Notes: a model not told the origin generated them from the letters alone. A stretch of DNA of 64,000 nt from Klebsiella quasivariicola (GCF_002269255.1 NZ_CP022823.1:5208001-5272000), one strand, 5' to 3'. Positions 44,783 through 57,810 are shown, numbered from the stretch's first letter. Translations and numbers: made by a program.

Positions 44783-46123
44783 TTACAGAAAGCCGTACAT
44801 CGCAGCGAATACCCAGCCAAACACGCAGGAGACGCCGACGCCGATGAGCCCGGGCAGGATAAAGCTGTGATTAATGACAAAGCGGCCAATATGGGTGGTG
44901 CCTGAGCGGTCAAACTGGATCGCCGCCAGATCGCTTGGGTAAGTCGGCAGAATATAGTAGCCATAGCAGGCCGGCGCAGAAGCCACGATATAGGCCGGAT
45001 CGACGCCGATGGCCAGGGCCACCGGCACAATCGCCGCCAGCGCTGCCGCCTGTGAGTTCACAAACTTCGATACCAGTAGCAGCACAATGGCATAAGCCCA
45101 CGGGTACTCTTTTACCATCTCCCCGAGTACGCCTTTAATTTCGGTCATGTGCGCGCCGAACATGGTCTCCGCCATCCACGCGATGCCGTACACCGCGACG
45201 ATAGCGATCATTCCCGAACGAAAGACCTCATTTTTGGAAATCGACGCCGGGTTAGTTTTGGTGATGATAATGATCAGCGCTCCGGAAAGCAGCATGAACA
45301 TCTGGATCACCAGCACCATCGACAGCGGCTTACCGTTAAATTCCGGGCGCAGTTCGGAAAAGGCGCCGAGCAGAGCAACCACGGCAATGGAAGCCAGAAA
45401 AATCCACATCGCAATCCAGTTACTGGTGGGCAGCTTTTTATCCAGCAGCGTCGCCGTATCGCCATAGACGTAATGGCGGTTCTCCGGTACCGCAATAAAC
45501 GCCTGGAAGGCTTCATCTTTATCCAGATCTTTGCCACGGAACCAGCTGAAGATGCCGATAGCTAAAATGCCCAGCAGTGTGGACGGAATGGTTATCGCCA
45601 GCAGATCGAGAAACTCCAGGTGTTTCCCGTTAAAGGTAAAATTCCCCAGCATCGCCACCAGCGAGACCACCGCCACCGAAACCGGGCTGGCGATGATCCC
45701 CATCTGGGCACCTATGGAGCTGGCCGCCATCGGCCGCTCCGGACGAATGTTATTCTTAATCGCCACATCGTAGATAATTGGCAGGATCGTGTAAACCACG
45801 TGTCCGGTACCGCAGAGGATGGTCAACGTACAGGTGACAAAAGGCGCCACAATAGAGACATATTTCGGGTTACGCCGCAGCAGCTTCTCGGCAATCTGTA
45901 ACATGACATCCAGCCCGCCGGACGCCTGTAGCGTCGCCGAGGCGGCCACGACGGCAATGATCACCAGCATTACATCAACCGGCGGTTTTCCCGGCTGAAG
46001 ATGGAACACAAAGACGAGGATAACCAAACCGATGCCGCCCAGCAGCCCCAGCGCAATACCGCCTTTTCGGGCACCATAAAACAGACAAATTAAGATAATA
46101 ATGAGTTGTATCGCAAATTCCAT
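44783..46123 (-). CDS. dcuB: Anaerobic C4-dicarboxylate transporter DcuB
   Basis: This 446-residue inner-membrane antiporter exchanges fumarate, malate or aspartate for succinate during fumarate respiration. The length and most of the sequence match E. coli DcuB (start FAIQLIIILICLFYGARKGG; end FGWVFAAMYGFL). About ten to twelve membrane segments are visible. In E. coli dcuB sits with fumB and dcuSR; here neither accompanies it, so it has been relocated or is a second copy. GGGGGC precedes the ATG. Confidence 0.93.
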   Translation of the reverse strand: MEFAIQLIIILICLFYGARKGGIALGLLGGIGLVILVFVFHLQPGKPPVDVMLVIIAVVAASATLQASGGLDVMLQIAEKLLRRNPKYVSIVAPFVTCTLTILCGTGHVVYTILPIIYDVAIKNNIRPERPMAASSIGAQMGIIASPVSVAVVSLVAMLGNFTFNGKHLEFLDLLAITIPSTLLGILAIGIFSWFRGKDLDKDEAFQAFIAVPENRHYVYGDTATLLDKKLPTSNWIAMWIFLASIAVVALLGAFSELRPEFNGKPLSMVLVIQMFMLLSGALIIIITKTNPASISKNEVFRSGMIAIVAVYGIAWMAETMFGAHMTEIKGVLGEMVKEYPWAYAIVLLLVSKFVNSQAAALAAIVPVALAIGVDPAYIVASAPACYGYYILPTYPSDLAAIQFDRSGTTHIGRFVINHSFILPGLIGVGVSCVFGWVFAAMYGFL

Positions 46124-46473
46124 GCAGCCCCCAGAGCCTGTCCACGCAGACCAAAAGAAATGACCAACACCTGCCTGCCGGTATTATTTCTGCGTCTTAT
46201 CGGGAGAAGCATGAGATGCGGCGATCCCTCTCCAGAGCAGTCGCTCCGAAGATAAAGCAGCAGAAGTAATCCCATGATTCATTAGGTATTTTGAATATAT
46301 CCCCTTTGAATTGATTATTTTTTGATATGAGTAGAAGTTTTACCCATATATAAACAAAGGTTTTAGGAATAGGCTTTTAATTGATATTTTGTATTAATTA
46401 ATTGCTAAGAAAATGCAGATTTAATATGGCGCAAATGTAATTAGAGGCAAGTAAGGCGGCGAACAGACAATAA
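46124..46473. other. AT-rich intergenic region between dcuB and rpoC
   Basis: This stretch has no gene. The part 46270-46440 is conspicuously AT-rich (runs such as TTGATTATTTTTTGATATG and GTATTAATTAATT), unlike its neighbours, and should contain the dcuB promoter. I could not find a clean FNR dyad (TTGAT-N4-ATCAA) or a CRP site. It may be bound by H-NS or by DcuR; both are inference. Confidence 0.6.
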
Positions 46474-46503
46474 AAAAGCCGGTCAGGGAACCTGACCGGC
46501 TTT
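46474..46503 (-). terminator. rpoBC operon terminator
   Basis: On the minus strand AGCCGGTCAGG TTC CCTGACCGGCT is followed by TTTTTATTG; the 11-bp perfect stem lies about 20 bases after the rpoC stop. Confidence 0.95.
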
Positions 46504-46521
46504 TTAGCAGTGCATCAACGA

Positions 46522-50745
<4,224 letters not shown>

Positions 50746-50821
50746 GGATTTGCTCCCGTCGGAGTTAGCACATTCCGCTGCCGGGGGTTAACCCGGCAGC
50801 AGTGACCTGTTTGAGCGAGAA

Positions 50822-53800
50822 TTACTCGTCTTCCAGTTCGATGTTGATGCCCAGCGAGCGAATTTCTTTCAACAGTACGTTGAAGGATTCCGGCATGCCC
50901 GGTTCCATCTGGTGATTGCCGTCCACGATGTTTTTATACATCTTGGTACGACCGTTCACGTCATCAGACTTAACGGTGAGCATTTCCTGCAGGGTGTAGG
51001 CCGCGCCGTATGCTTCCAGCGCCCACACTTCCATCTCACCGAAGCGCTGACCACCGAACTGCGCCTTACCACCCAGCGGCTGCTGAGTAACCAGGCTGTA
51101 AGAACCGGTGGAACGCGCGTGCATTTTGTCGTCGACCAGGTGGTTCAGTTTCAGCATGTACATGTAACCCACGGTTACCGGACGCTCGAACTGCTCACCG
51201 GTGCGGCCGTCAAACAGGGTGATCTGACCGGAAGTCGGCAGGTCGCCCAGCTGCAGCAGCGCTTTAATTTCCGCTTCTTTCGCACCGTCGAACACCGGCG
51301 TTGCGATCGGCATACCTTTACGCAGGTTTTCAGCCAGACGCAGAACTTCTTCATCGCTGAAGGTATTCAGGTCAACTTTCTGACGAACGTCAGCACCCAG
51401 ATCGTAGGCACGCTGGATGAACTCGCGCAGTTTCGCGACTTCCTGCTGCTGTTTCAGCATGGCGTTGATCTTATCGCCGATGCCTTTCGCAGCCATACCC
51501 AGGTGAGTTTCCAGGATCTGACCGATGTTCATACGAGACGGTACGCCCAGCGGGTTCAGTACGATATCTACCGGCGTACCGTTAGCATCGTGCGGCATAT
51601 CTTCGATCGGGTTGATCTTAGAGATAACACCCTTGTTACCGTGACGACCTGCCATCTTGTCACCAGGCTGGATACGGCGTTTAACGGCCAGGTATACCTT
51701 AACAATCTTCAGCACGCCCGGTGCCAGATCGTCGCCTTGGGTGATTTTACGGCGTTTCGCTTCGAGTTTTTTCTCGAACTCGTGTTTCAGTTCGTCGTAC
51801 TGCTCAGCCAGCTGTTCCAGCTGATTTTGTTTCTCTTCGTCGGTCAGGCCCAGTTCCAGCCAGCGATCGCGCGGCAGTTTGTCGAGCTTCTCAGCTTCAA
51901 CGCCACCGGCAACCAGCACGGCATAGATACGGCTGAACAGACCAGCTTCGAGGATCTGCAGTTCTTCAGACAGGTCTTTTTTAGCCTGCTTCAGCTGCAT
52001 CTCTTCGATCTCAAGAGCACGCTTGTCTTTTTCTACGCCGTCACGGGTAAACACCTGAACGTCGATAACGGTACCAGAGACACCGTTCGGTACGCGCAGA
52101 GAAGAGTCTTTAACGTCAGACGCTTTCTCACCGAAGATCGCGCGCAGCAGTTTCTCTTCCGGCGTCAGCTGGGTCTCGCCTTTCGGGGTTACCTTACCAA
52201 CCAGAATGTCGCCGCCGGTCACTTCCGCACCGATATAAACGATACCGGATTCATCCAGTTTGGAGAGCGCAGCTTCACCCACGTTCGGGATATCAGCGGT
52301 GATCTCTTCCGGCCCCAGCTTGGTGTCACGGGACACGCATGCCAGTTCCTGAATGTGGATGGTGGTGAAACGGTCTTCCTGGACCACACGCTCGGATACG
52401 AGGATGGAGTCTTCGAAGTTGTAGCCGTTCCACGGCATGAACGCTACGCGCATGTTCTGACCCAGCGCCAGTTCACCGAGGTCGGTGGACGGGCCGTCGG
52501 CCAGGACGTCGCCGCGTTCAATGGGTTCGCCCAGGGACACGCAAGGCATCTGGTTGATGCAGGTGTTCTGGTTAGAACGGGTGTACTTGGTCAGGTTATA
52601 GATGTCGATACCTGCTTCGCCCGGGTACATCTCGTCTTCGTTAACTTTGATAACGATACGGGAAGCATCCACGTACTGAACGGTACCGCCACGTTTAGCC
52701 ACCGCAGTAACACCGGAGTCAACGGCAACAGCACGTTCCATACCGGTACCAACCAGCGGCTTATCAGCGCGCAGAGTCGGAACCGCCTGACGTTGCATGT
52801 TCGCACCCATCAATGCACGGTTGGCGTCATCGTGTTCCAGGAACGGGATCAGGGACGCACCGACGGATACCACCTGCTGGGTGGATACGTCCATGTAGTC
52901 AACCTGGTCGCGGCTGAACAAGCTGGATTCGCCTTTACTACGGCAGGTAACCAGATCTTCAACAAAGTGGCCTTCGTCATCCAGGTTGGAGTTCGCCTGA
53001 GCGATGACGTAGTTACCTTCTTCGATAGCAGACAGGTAATGAATTTCGTCGGTAACAACACCGTCGGTCACTTTACGATACGGGGTCTCAAGGAAACCGT
53101 ATTCGTTAGTCTGTGCGTACACGGACAGGGAGTTGATCAGACCGATGTTCGGACCTTCAGGCGTTTCGATTGGACATACGCGACCATAGTGAGTCGGGTG
53201 TACGTCTCGAACTTCGAAGCCTGCGCGTTCACGGGTCAGACCGCCTGGGCCGAGTGCGGAGATACGACGTTTGTGCGTAATCTCAGACAGCGGGTTGTTC
53301 TGGTCCATAAACTGGGACAGCTGGCTGGAACCAAAGAACTCTTTCACTGCTGCGGAAATCGGCTTGGCGTTGATCATATCCTGAGGCATCAGGGTATCCA
53401 GATCGCCCAGAGACAGACGCTCTTTCACCGCACGCTCTACACGCACCAGGCCAACGCGGAACTGGTTTTCCGCCATTTCACCAACGGAACGGATACGACG
53501 GTTGCCGAGGTGGTCGATATCATCGACTTCGCCTTTACCGTTACGGATATCGATGAGCTTCTTCATCACTTCGATGATGTCGTCTTTGCTCAGGATACCG
53601 GAACCTTCAATTTCGTCACGCAGCAGCGAACGGTTGAACTTCATACGACCAACCGCGGACAGATCGTAGCGGTCTTCGGAGAAGAACAGGTTCTCGAACA
53701 GACTTTCAGCGGCTTCACGAGTCGGCGGCTCACCAGGGCGCATCATACGGTAGATTTCTACCAGCGCGCTCAGACGATCGTTAGTCGGGTCGACGCGTAC

Positions 53801-54850
53801 CGTTTCAGAGATGTACGGGCCGTGGTCCAGATCGTTGGTGAACAGCGTTTCGATACGCTTGTGGCCAGACTGGCTCAGCTTAGCCAGCAGATCCAGGCTC
53901 AGCTCCATGTTCGCCGGGCAGATCAGTTCGCCAGTCGCTTCATCGATATAGTCTTTAGCCGCCACTTTGCCCGCGATGTATTCAACCGGCACTTCGATAT
54001 GCTTGATATCGTCTTTTTCCAGCTGACGGATGTGACGCGCCGTGATGCGACGACCTTTCTCAACGTACACTTTACCGTTGGCTTCGATATCGAAGGAGGC
54101 GGTTTCACCGCGCAGACGCTCCGGAATCAGCTCCATCTGCAGCTTGTTGTCGCGAATTTCAAAGACCACTTTTTCGAAGAACAGGTCAAGGATCTGCTCA
54201 GTGGTGTAATTCAGCGCGCGCAGGATGATGGTAGCCGGCAGCTTACGACGACGGTCGATACGAACGAACAGGTTGTCTTTCGGGTCGAATTCGAAGTCCA
54301 GCCAGGAACCGCGGTAAGGAATGATACGTGCGTTATACAGGACCTTACCGGAAGAGTGGGTCTTACCTTTGTCACTGTCAAAGAAGACGCCCGGGCTACG
54401 GTGCAGCTGAGAAACGATAACACGCTCGGTACCGTTGATGACAAAGGTACCGTTGTCGGTCATGAGCGGGATTTCGCCCATGTAGACTTCTTGTTCTTTG
54501 ATGTCTTTGACGGTGCCTTCCGGCGCTTCACGCTCGTAGATCACCAGACGCAGTTTTACACGCAGCGGTGCAGAATAAGTCACGCCACGGATCTGACATT
54601 CTTTAACATCAAAAACCGGTTCGCCCAGACGGTAGCTGACGTATTGCAGCTCGGAATTACCGCTGTAGCTCTGAATCGGGAATACGGAACGGAAAGCAGC
54701 TTCCAGACCATACTGCCCTTCAGGATCTTGCTCGATAAACTTCTGGAACGAGTCAAGCTGGATAGAAAGGAGATATGGAACATCCAGAACTTGTGGACGT
54801 TTACCAAAATCCTTACGAATACGTTTTTTCTCGGTATAGGAGTAAACCAT
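50822..54850 (-). CDS. rpoB: RNA polymerase beta subunit
   Basis: This 1342-residue subunit is identical in length to E. coli. The frame opens 11 codons earlier (54883), but ATG 54850, with GAGGAA 5-10 bases upstream, gives the standard MVYSYTEKKRIRKDFGKRP start. The rifampicin-resistance region FFGSSQLSQFMDQNNPLSEI...THKRRISALG is wild type at Asp516, His526 and Ser531 (E. coli numbering), so target-based rifampicin resistance is not predicted. It is expressed from the rplKAJL promoters past the attenuator at 55106-55136. Confidence 0.99.
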   Translation of the reverse strand: MVYSYTEKKRIRKDFGKRPQVLDVPYLLSIQLDSFQKFIEQDPEGQYGLEAAFRSVFPIQSYSGNSELQYVSYRLGEPVFDVKECQIRGVTYSAPLRVKLRLVIYEREAPEGTVKDIKEQEVYMGEIPLMTDNGTFVINGTERVIVSQLHRSPGVFFDSDKGKTHSSGKVLYNARIIPYRGSWLDFEFDPKDNLFVRIDRRRKLPATIILRALNYTTEQILDLFFEKVVFEIRDNKLQMELIPERLRGETASFDIEANGKVYVEKGRRITARHIRQLEKDDIKHIEVPVEYIAGKVAAKDYIDEATGELICPANMELSLDLLAKLSQSGHKRIETLFTNDLDHGPYISETVRVDPTNDRLSALVEIYRMMRPGEPPTREAAESLFENLFFSEDRYDLSAVGRMKFNRSLLRDEIEGSGILSKDDIIEVMKKLIDIRNGKGEVDDIDHLGNRRIRSVGEMAENQFRVGLVRVERAVKERLSLGDLDTLMPQDMINAKPISAAVKEFFGSSQLSQFMDQNNPLSEITHKRRISALGPGGLTRERAGFEVRDVHPTHYGRVCPIETPEGPNIGLINSLSVYAQTNEYGFLETPYRKVTDGVVTDEIHYLSAIEEGNYVIAQANSNLDDEGHFVEDLVTCRSKGESSLFSRDQVDYMDVSTQQVVSVGASLIPFLEHDDANRALMGANMQRQAVPTLRADKPLVGTGMERAVAVDSGVTAVAKRGGTVQYVDASRIVIKVNEDEMYPGEAGIDIYNLTKYTRSNQNTCINQMPCVSLGEPIERGDVLADGPSTDLGELALGQNMRVAFMPWNGYNFEDSILVSERVVQEDRFTTIHIQELACVSRDTKLGPEEITADIPNVGEAALSKLDESGIVYIGAEVTGGDILVGKVTPKGETQLTPEEKLLRAIFGEKASDVKDSSLRVPNGVSGTVIDVQVFTRDGVEKDKRALEIEEMQLKQAKKDLSEELQILEAGLFSRIYAVLVAGGVEAEKLDKLPRDRWLELGLTDEEKQNQLEQLAEQYDELKHEFEKKLEAKRRKITQGDDLAPGVLKIVKVYLAVKRRIQPGDKMAGRHGNKGVISKINPIEDMPHDANGTPVDIVLNPLGVPSRMNIGQILETHLGMAAKGIGDKINAMLKQQQEVAKLREFIQRAYDLGADVRQKVDLNTFSDEEVLRLAENLRKGMPIATPVFDGAKEAEIKALLQLGDLPTSGQITLFDGRTGEQFERPVTVGYMYMLKLNHLVDDKMHARSTGSYSLVTQQPLGGKAQFGGQRFGEMEVWALEAYGAAYTLQEMLTVKSDDVNGRTKMYKNIVDGNHQMEPGMPESFNVLLKEIRSLGINIELEDE

Positions 54851-55105
54851 AGGGTTCCTCAGCTCGCTGACAAGTCGACCCATCTGCCCGCAGAGGGCAG
54901 TTTTTTATGCAACACTATTTTGTTGACCGGAAAATGGAACACTTTCCGCAATGCCTGTTGCTATCACGCTTAAACCATTTCATTGCGATTTACACAGCCC
55001 AGGAACCCTAACCTGTCGCAGTATATTAAGTCGTCGATAGAAACAAGCATTGAGAGGCAAACCAGTAGTCAAACAGCGTGAAACGCTACTGGCGCCTTAC
55101 AGCGC

Positions 55106-55136
55106 AAAAAGGCTGGTGACCAAAAAGTCACCAGCC
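55106..55136 (-). terminator. rplL-rpoB attenuator; intergenic 54851-55174
   Basis: On the minus strand GGCTGGTGAC TTTTTG GTCACCAGCC is followed by TTTTT: a 10-bp perfect stem 38 bases after the rplL stop. In E. coli this partial terminator cuts rpoBC transcription about five-fold below the ribosomal genes, and an RNase III site lies downstream. The rest of the 324-base gap holds no gene. Confidence 0.92.
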
Positions 55137-55174
55137 TCAGCCTGATTTCTCAGGCTGCAACCGGAAGGGTTGGC

Positions 55175-55540
55175 TTATTTAACTTCAACTTCAGCGCCAG
55201 CTTCTTCCAGAGATTTTTTCAGAGCTTCAGCGTCGTCTTTGCTGATGCCTTCTTTCAGTGCAGCCGGAGCAGATTCTACCAGGTCTTTAGCTTCTTTCAG
55301 ACCCAGGCCAGTTGCGCCACGTACTGCTTTGATAACAGCAACTTTGTTAGCGCCAGCAGCTTTCAGAATTACGTCGAATTCAGTTTTTTCTTCAGCAGCT
55401 TCAACCGGGCCAGCAGCTACAGCTACAGCAGCAGCAGCGGAAACACCGAATTTTTCTTCCATTGCAGAGATCAGCTCAACAACGTCCATTACGGACATAG
55501 CGGATACTGCTTCAATGATTTGATCTTTAGTGATAGACAT
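55175..55540 (-). CDS. rplL: 50S ribosomal protein L7/L12
   Basis: This 121-residue acidic stalk protein has an N-terminal dimerisation helix (SITKDQIIEAVSAMSVMDVVELI), an Ala/Val-rich hinge (about 36-52) and a C-terminal factor-binding domain (KVAVIKAVRGATGLGLKEAKDLVE). Two dimers per ribosome bind L10 and recruit EF-Tu and EF-G. It lies 66 bases downstream of rplJ and is translationally coupled to it in E. coli. Confidence 0.98.
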   Translation of the reverse strand: MSITKDQIIEAVSAMSVMDVVELISAMEEKFGVSAAAAVAVAAGPVEAAEEKTEFDVILKAAGANKVAVIKAVRGATGLGLKEAKDLVESAPAALKEGISKDDAEALKKSLEEAGAEVEVK

Positions 55541-55606
55541 TTAAATTGTTCCTGAATATCAGAATAAGTTTATACGTAAGCGAATGCTTTACAAAGATAA
55601 CTGCGA

Positions 55607-56104
55607 TTAAGCAGCTTCTTTCGCATCGCGTACAGCAGCCAGAGTACGAACCAGTTTGCCAGCCGAAGCTTCTTTCATGGTTGCCATCAGGCGTGCAATT
55701 GCTTCTTCGTAGGTCGGCAGAGTTGCCAGGCGGTCGATCTGCGACGCCGGGATCAGCTCACCTTCAAAGGCAGCGGCTTTGACCTCAAATTTTGCATTCG
55801 CTTTCGCGAACTCTTTGAACAGACGAGCAGCAGCGCCCGGGTGTTCCATAGAGTATGCAATCAGGGTCGGACCAACAAACGTGTCTTTCAGGCACTCGAA
55901 CTGAGTACCTTCAACGACGCGGCGCAGCAGGGTGTTACGAACAACACGCATGTATACGCCAGCTTCACGACCTGCTTTACGCAGTTCAGTCATTTTATCT
56001 ACAGTTACGCCACGGGAATCCGCAACTACTGCAGACAGCGCGCCTTTGGCTACTTCGCTGACTTCAGCAACAATCGCTTGTTTGTCTTGAAGATTTAAAG
56101 CCAT
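55607..56104 (-). CDS. rplJ: 50S ribosomal protein L10
   Basis: This 165-residue stalk base protein starts [38 protein letters not shown]. The C-terminal helix holds L7/L12 dimers. The L10-L12 complex binds the leader RNA at 56231-56310 and represses translation of rplJ and rplL. Its promoter is at 56485-56513. The unusually structured leader also contains an ERIC-like element. Confidence 0.98.
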
Positions 56105-56230
56105 TAGCTTTGCTCCTGGATGTTTGCCAGAGCCTATGCTCTGGAACTCACTTCACTCAATTCAACGAAAAGAGCGTCTAAATACGGTGAGCAGAAACAA
56201 GCCAGAATATCCAAAAATAATCTTAGCGTT

Positions 56231-56310
56231 CTGTCACCGTCTACGCAGGGGATTAAGTTTCTTGCGAAACACCTGCGGTCTTCGACGGAGGCCTGGATAG
56301 GCCAGGCTCC
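56231..56310 (-). promoter_or_regulatory. L10 leader: L10(L12)4 autoregulatory RNA element
   Basis: The minus strand carries GGAGCCTGGCCTATCCAGGC, then CCGTCGAAGACCGCAGG, GTTTCGCAAGAAAC and CCCCTGCGTAGACGGTGACAG. This is the kink-turn and hairpin set of the enterobacterial L10 leader, about 126-205 bases upstream of rplJ. The repressor complex binds here. Confidence 0.93.
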
Positions 56311-56339
56311 AACGAACAAATTCTTCCTATGCCTTCGTT

Positions 56340-56455
56340 CTTCGAACCGCAGCGGCGTTAGCTGCTCTCGTTCACACCGGTCATGTAGTTAACTACACTC
56401 CCGGTGATTCACCCGATTGCTGCCTTGCTGCAATTCAAATGACTCGCATAGCGTC
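56340..56455. repeat. ERIC-family repeat in the rplJ leader
   Basis: CACCGG (56375-56380), the 12-bp palindrome GTAGTTAACTAC (56385-56396) and CCGGTG (56401-56406) form the core. GATTCACCCGATTGCTGCC and TTGCTGCAATTCAAAT follow, closely resembling the ERIC arm GATTCACTCGCTTGCCGCC and TTCCTGCAACTCGAAT. It lies between the rplJ promoter and the L10 leader and so is transcribed. The ends are approximate. Confidence 0.75.
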
Positions 56456-56484
56456 TGTCTTATTGACAGAATCGTGGGGGTAAG

Positions 56485-56513
56485 ATTGTAGACAAAATCA
56501 CCGCCCACGTAAA
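56485..56513 (-). promoter_or_regulatory. rplJL-rpoBC promoter (PL10)
   Basis: On the minus strand TTTACG (complement of 56508-56513), 17 bases, then TACAAT (complement of 56485-56490). It begins five bases after the rplA stop. Sequence and place match E. coli PL10. Confidence 0.85.
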
Positions 56514-56517
56514 GGCA

Positions 56518-57222
56518 TTAGTTTGCAGAAGCGTTCAGGCCAGCCTGATCTACTGCAACACCTGCACCCATGGTGGTGGAGATGCTAACTTTCTTGATGT
56601 ACACGCCTTTCGCCTGAGTCGGTTTTGCTTTTTTCAGCGCAACCAGCAGAGCTTCCAGGTTTTCTTTCAGTTTGTCAGCGTCAAAGTCCACTTTACCGAT
56701 GGTGGTGTGGATGATGCCGTTTTTGTCGTTACGGTAACGAACCTGACCTGCTTTCGCGTTTTTAACCGCTTCAGCAACGTTCGGCGTTACGGTACCTACT
56801 TTCGGGTTCGGCATCAGGCCACGCGGACCCAGAACCTGACCCAGCTGGCCAACAACGCGCATTGCATCCGGGGAAGCAATAACAACGTCAAAGTTCATTT
56901 CGCCTTTTTTGATCTGCTCAGCCAGATCTTCCATACCTACCAGCTCAGCGCCTGCAGCTTTAGCAGCTTCAGCGTTTGCGCCCTGGGTAAATACGGCTAC
57001 GCGAACGGAACGGCCAGTACCGTGCGGCAGTACAGTTGCGCCACGGACGTTCTGGTCAGATTTACGCGCGTCGATGCCGAGGTTAACGGCAACGTCTACG
57101 CTTTCGGTAAATTTAGCGGTGGCCAGCTCTTTCAGCAGAGCGATGGCTTCGTTGATGTCGTACTGTTTAGTTGCATCAACTTTCTCACGGATCACGCGCA
57201 TGCGCTTGGTCAGTTTAGCCAT
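56518..57222 (-). CDS. rplA: 50S ribosomal protein L1
   Basis: This 234-residue protein of the mobile L1 stalk starts MAKLTKRMRVIREKVDATKQYDINEAIALL. It contains the L1 signature region (NPKVGTVTPNVAEAVKNAKAGQVRYRNDKNG). It aids release of deacylated tRNA and represses its own operon by binding the rplK leader near 57681-57702. It lies three bases after rplK, consistent with coupled translation. Confidence 0.98.
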   Translation of the reverse strand: MAKLTKRMRVIREKVDATKQYDINEAIALLKELATAKFTESVDVAVNLGIDARKSDQNVRGATVLPHGTGRSVRVAVFTQGANAEAAKAAGAELVGMEDLAEQIKKGEMNFDVVIASPDAMRVVGQLGQVLGPRGLMPNPKVGTVTPNVAEAVKNAKAGQVRYRNDKNGIIHTTIGKVDFDADKLKENLEALLVALKKAKPTQAKGVYIKKVSISTTMGAGVAVDQAGLNASAN

Positions 57223-57225
57223 TTC

Positions 57226-57654
57226 TTAGTCCTCCACTACCAGGCCCATGGAACGTGCAGTACCTTCGATGGAGCGAGTCATCGCTTCAATGTCGGCACC
57301 AGTCATGTCGGCAGCTTTGGTCTGCGCGATTTCCTGCAGCTGAGCGCGGGAGATTTTACCCACTTTATCTTTGTTCGGCTTACCGGAACCAGACTTGATG
57401 CCTGCAGCTTTCTTCAGCAGAACAGCAGCCGGCGGAGTCTTGGTAACAAAGGTAAAGGAACGGTCAGCGTAAACGGTGATAACAACCGGGATCGGCAGAC
57501 CTTTCTCCAGGGAATCAGTTTTGGCGTTGAACGCTTTGCAGAATTCCATGATGTTCACGCCCTGCTGACCCAGTGCTGGGCCGACCGGCGGGCTCGGGTT
57601 CGCCATACCAGCTGCAACCTGCAGCTTGACGTAGGCTTGGACTTTCTTAGCCAT
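57226..57654 (-). CDS. rplK: 50S ribosomal protein L11
   Basis: This 142-residue protein of the GTPase-associated centre starts MAKKVQAYVKLQVAAGMANPSPPVGPALGQQGVNI (Pro-rich linker for RelA and thiostrepton interactions). It ends with MTRSIEGTARSMGLVVED. GAGGATTTAAGA precedes the ATG. It is first gene of the rplKA(JL) unit, transcribed from 57751-57779. Confidence 0.98.
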   Translation of the reverse strand: MAKKVQAYVKLQVAAGMANPSPPVGPALGQQGVNIMEFCKAFNAKTDSLEKGLPIPVVITVYADRSFTFVTKTPPAAVLLKKAAGIKSGSGKPNKDKVGKISRAQLQEIAQTKAADMTGADIEAMTRSIEGTARSMGLVVED

Positions 57655-57680
57655 TCTTAAATCCTCAAATTGGGTATTAA

Positions 57681-57702
57681 CGCTTCAGAGAAGCTCCCCG
57701 TG
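57681..57702 (-). promoter_or_regulatory. L1-binding site in the rplK leader
   Basis: The minus strand reads CACGGGGAGCTTCTCTGAAG followed by CG, a small hairpin resembling the L1-binding site on 23S rRNA and the E. coli rplK leader. It lies 27 bases upstream of rplK. L1 binding there represses L11 and L1 synthesis. Confidence 0.72.
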
Positions 57703-57742
57703 ATTAAACATCGTTTTACGGGCCGGGCCCATAAAAACAAAA

Positions 57743-57779
57743 GGCGCGAAATTGTATGCCAATTTCGCGCCCTATGCAA
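57743..57779 (-). promoter_or_regulatory. rplK promoter superimposed on the nusG terminator hairpin
   Basis: Promoter on the minus strand: TTGCAT (complement of 57774-57779), 17 bases, TACAAT (complement of 57751-57756). The same DNA holds a perfect 12-bp dyad, GGCGCGAAATTG (57743-57754) and CAATTTCGCGCC (57760-57771), followed on the minus strand by TTTTGTTTTTAT. This is a terminator for secE-nusG. Confidence 0.82.
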
Positions 57780-57810
57780 CGATTAAATCGCTGCTTTTTT
57801 GATCGCCGGC

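Noticed and set aside
46124..46470. FNR site for dcuB
   Set aside because: TTGAT half-sites occur, but no inverted partner ATCAA is spaced by four bases, so no site is claimed.
53240..53350. Possible rifampicin-resistance substitutions in rpoB
   Set aside because: The cluster I region reads wild type at the usual resistance positions (Asp516, His526, Ser531).
54851..54883. 11-residue N-terminal extension of RpoB
   Set aside because: RpoB starts MVYSYTEKK in enterobacteria and GAGGAA precedes that ATG.
50912..54973. A 1353-codon open frame antisense to rpoB
   Set aside because: It exactly mirrors rpoB, has no ribosome site or recognisable domain, and its composition (His/Gln/Val/Phe/Thr-rich) is the reverse-complement signature of highly biased rpoB codon usage. 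Similar shadows lie antisense to rpoC (46510-48843, 49111-50652) and tufB (59168-60277).
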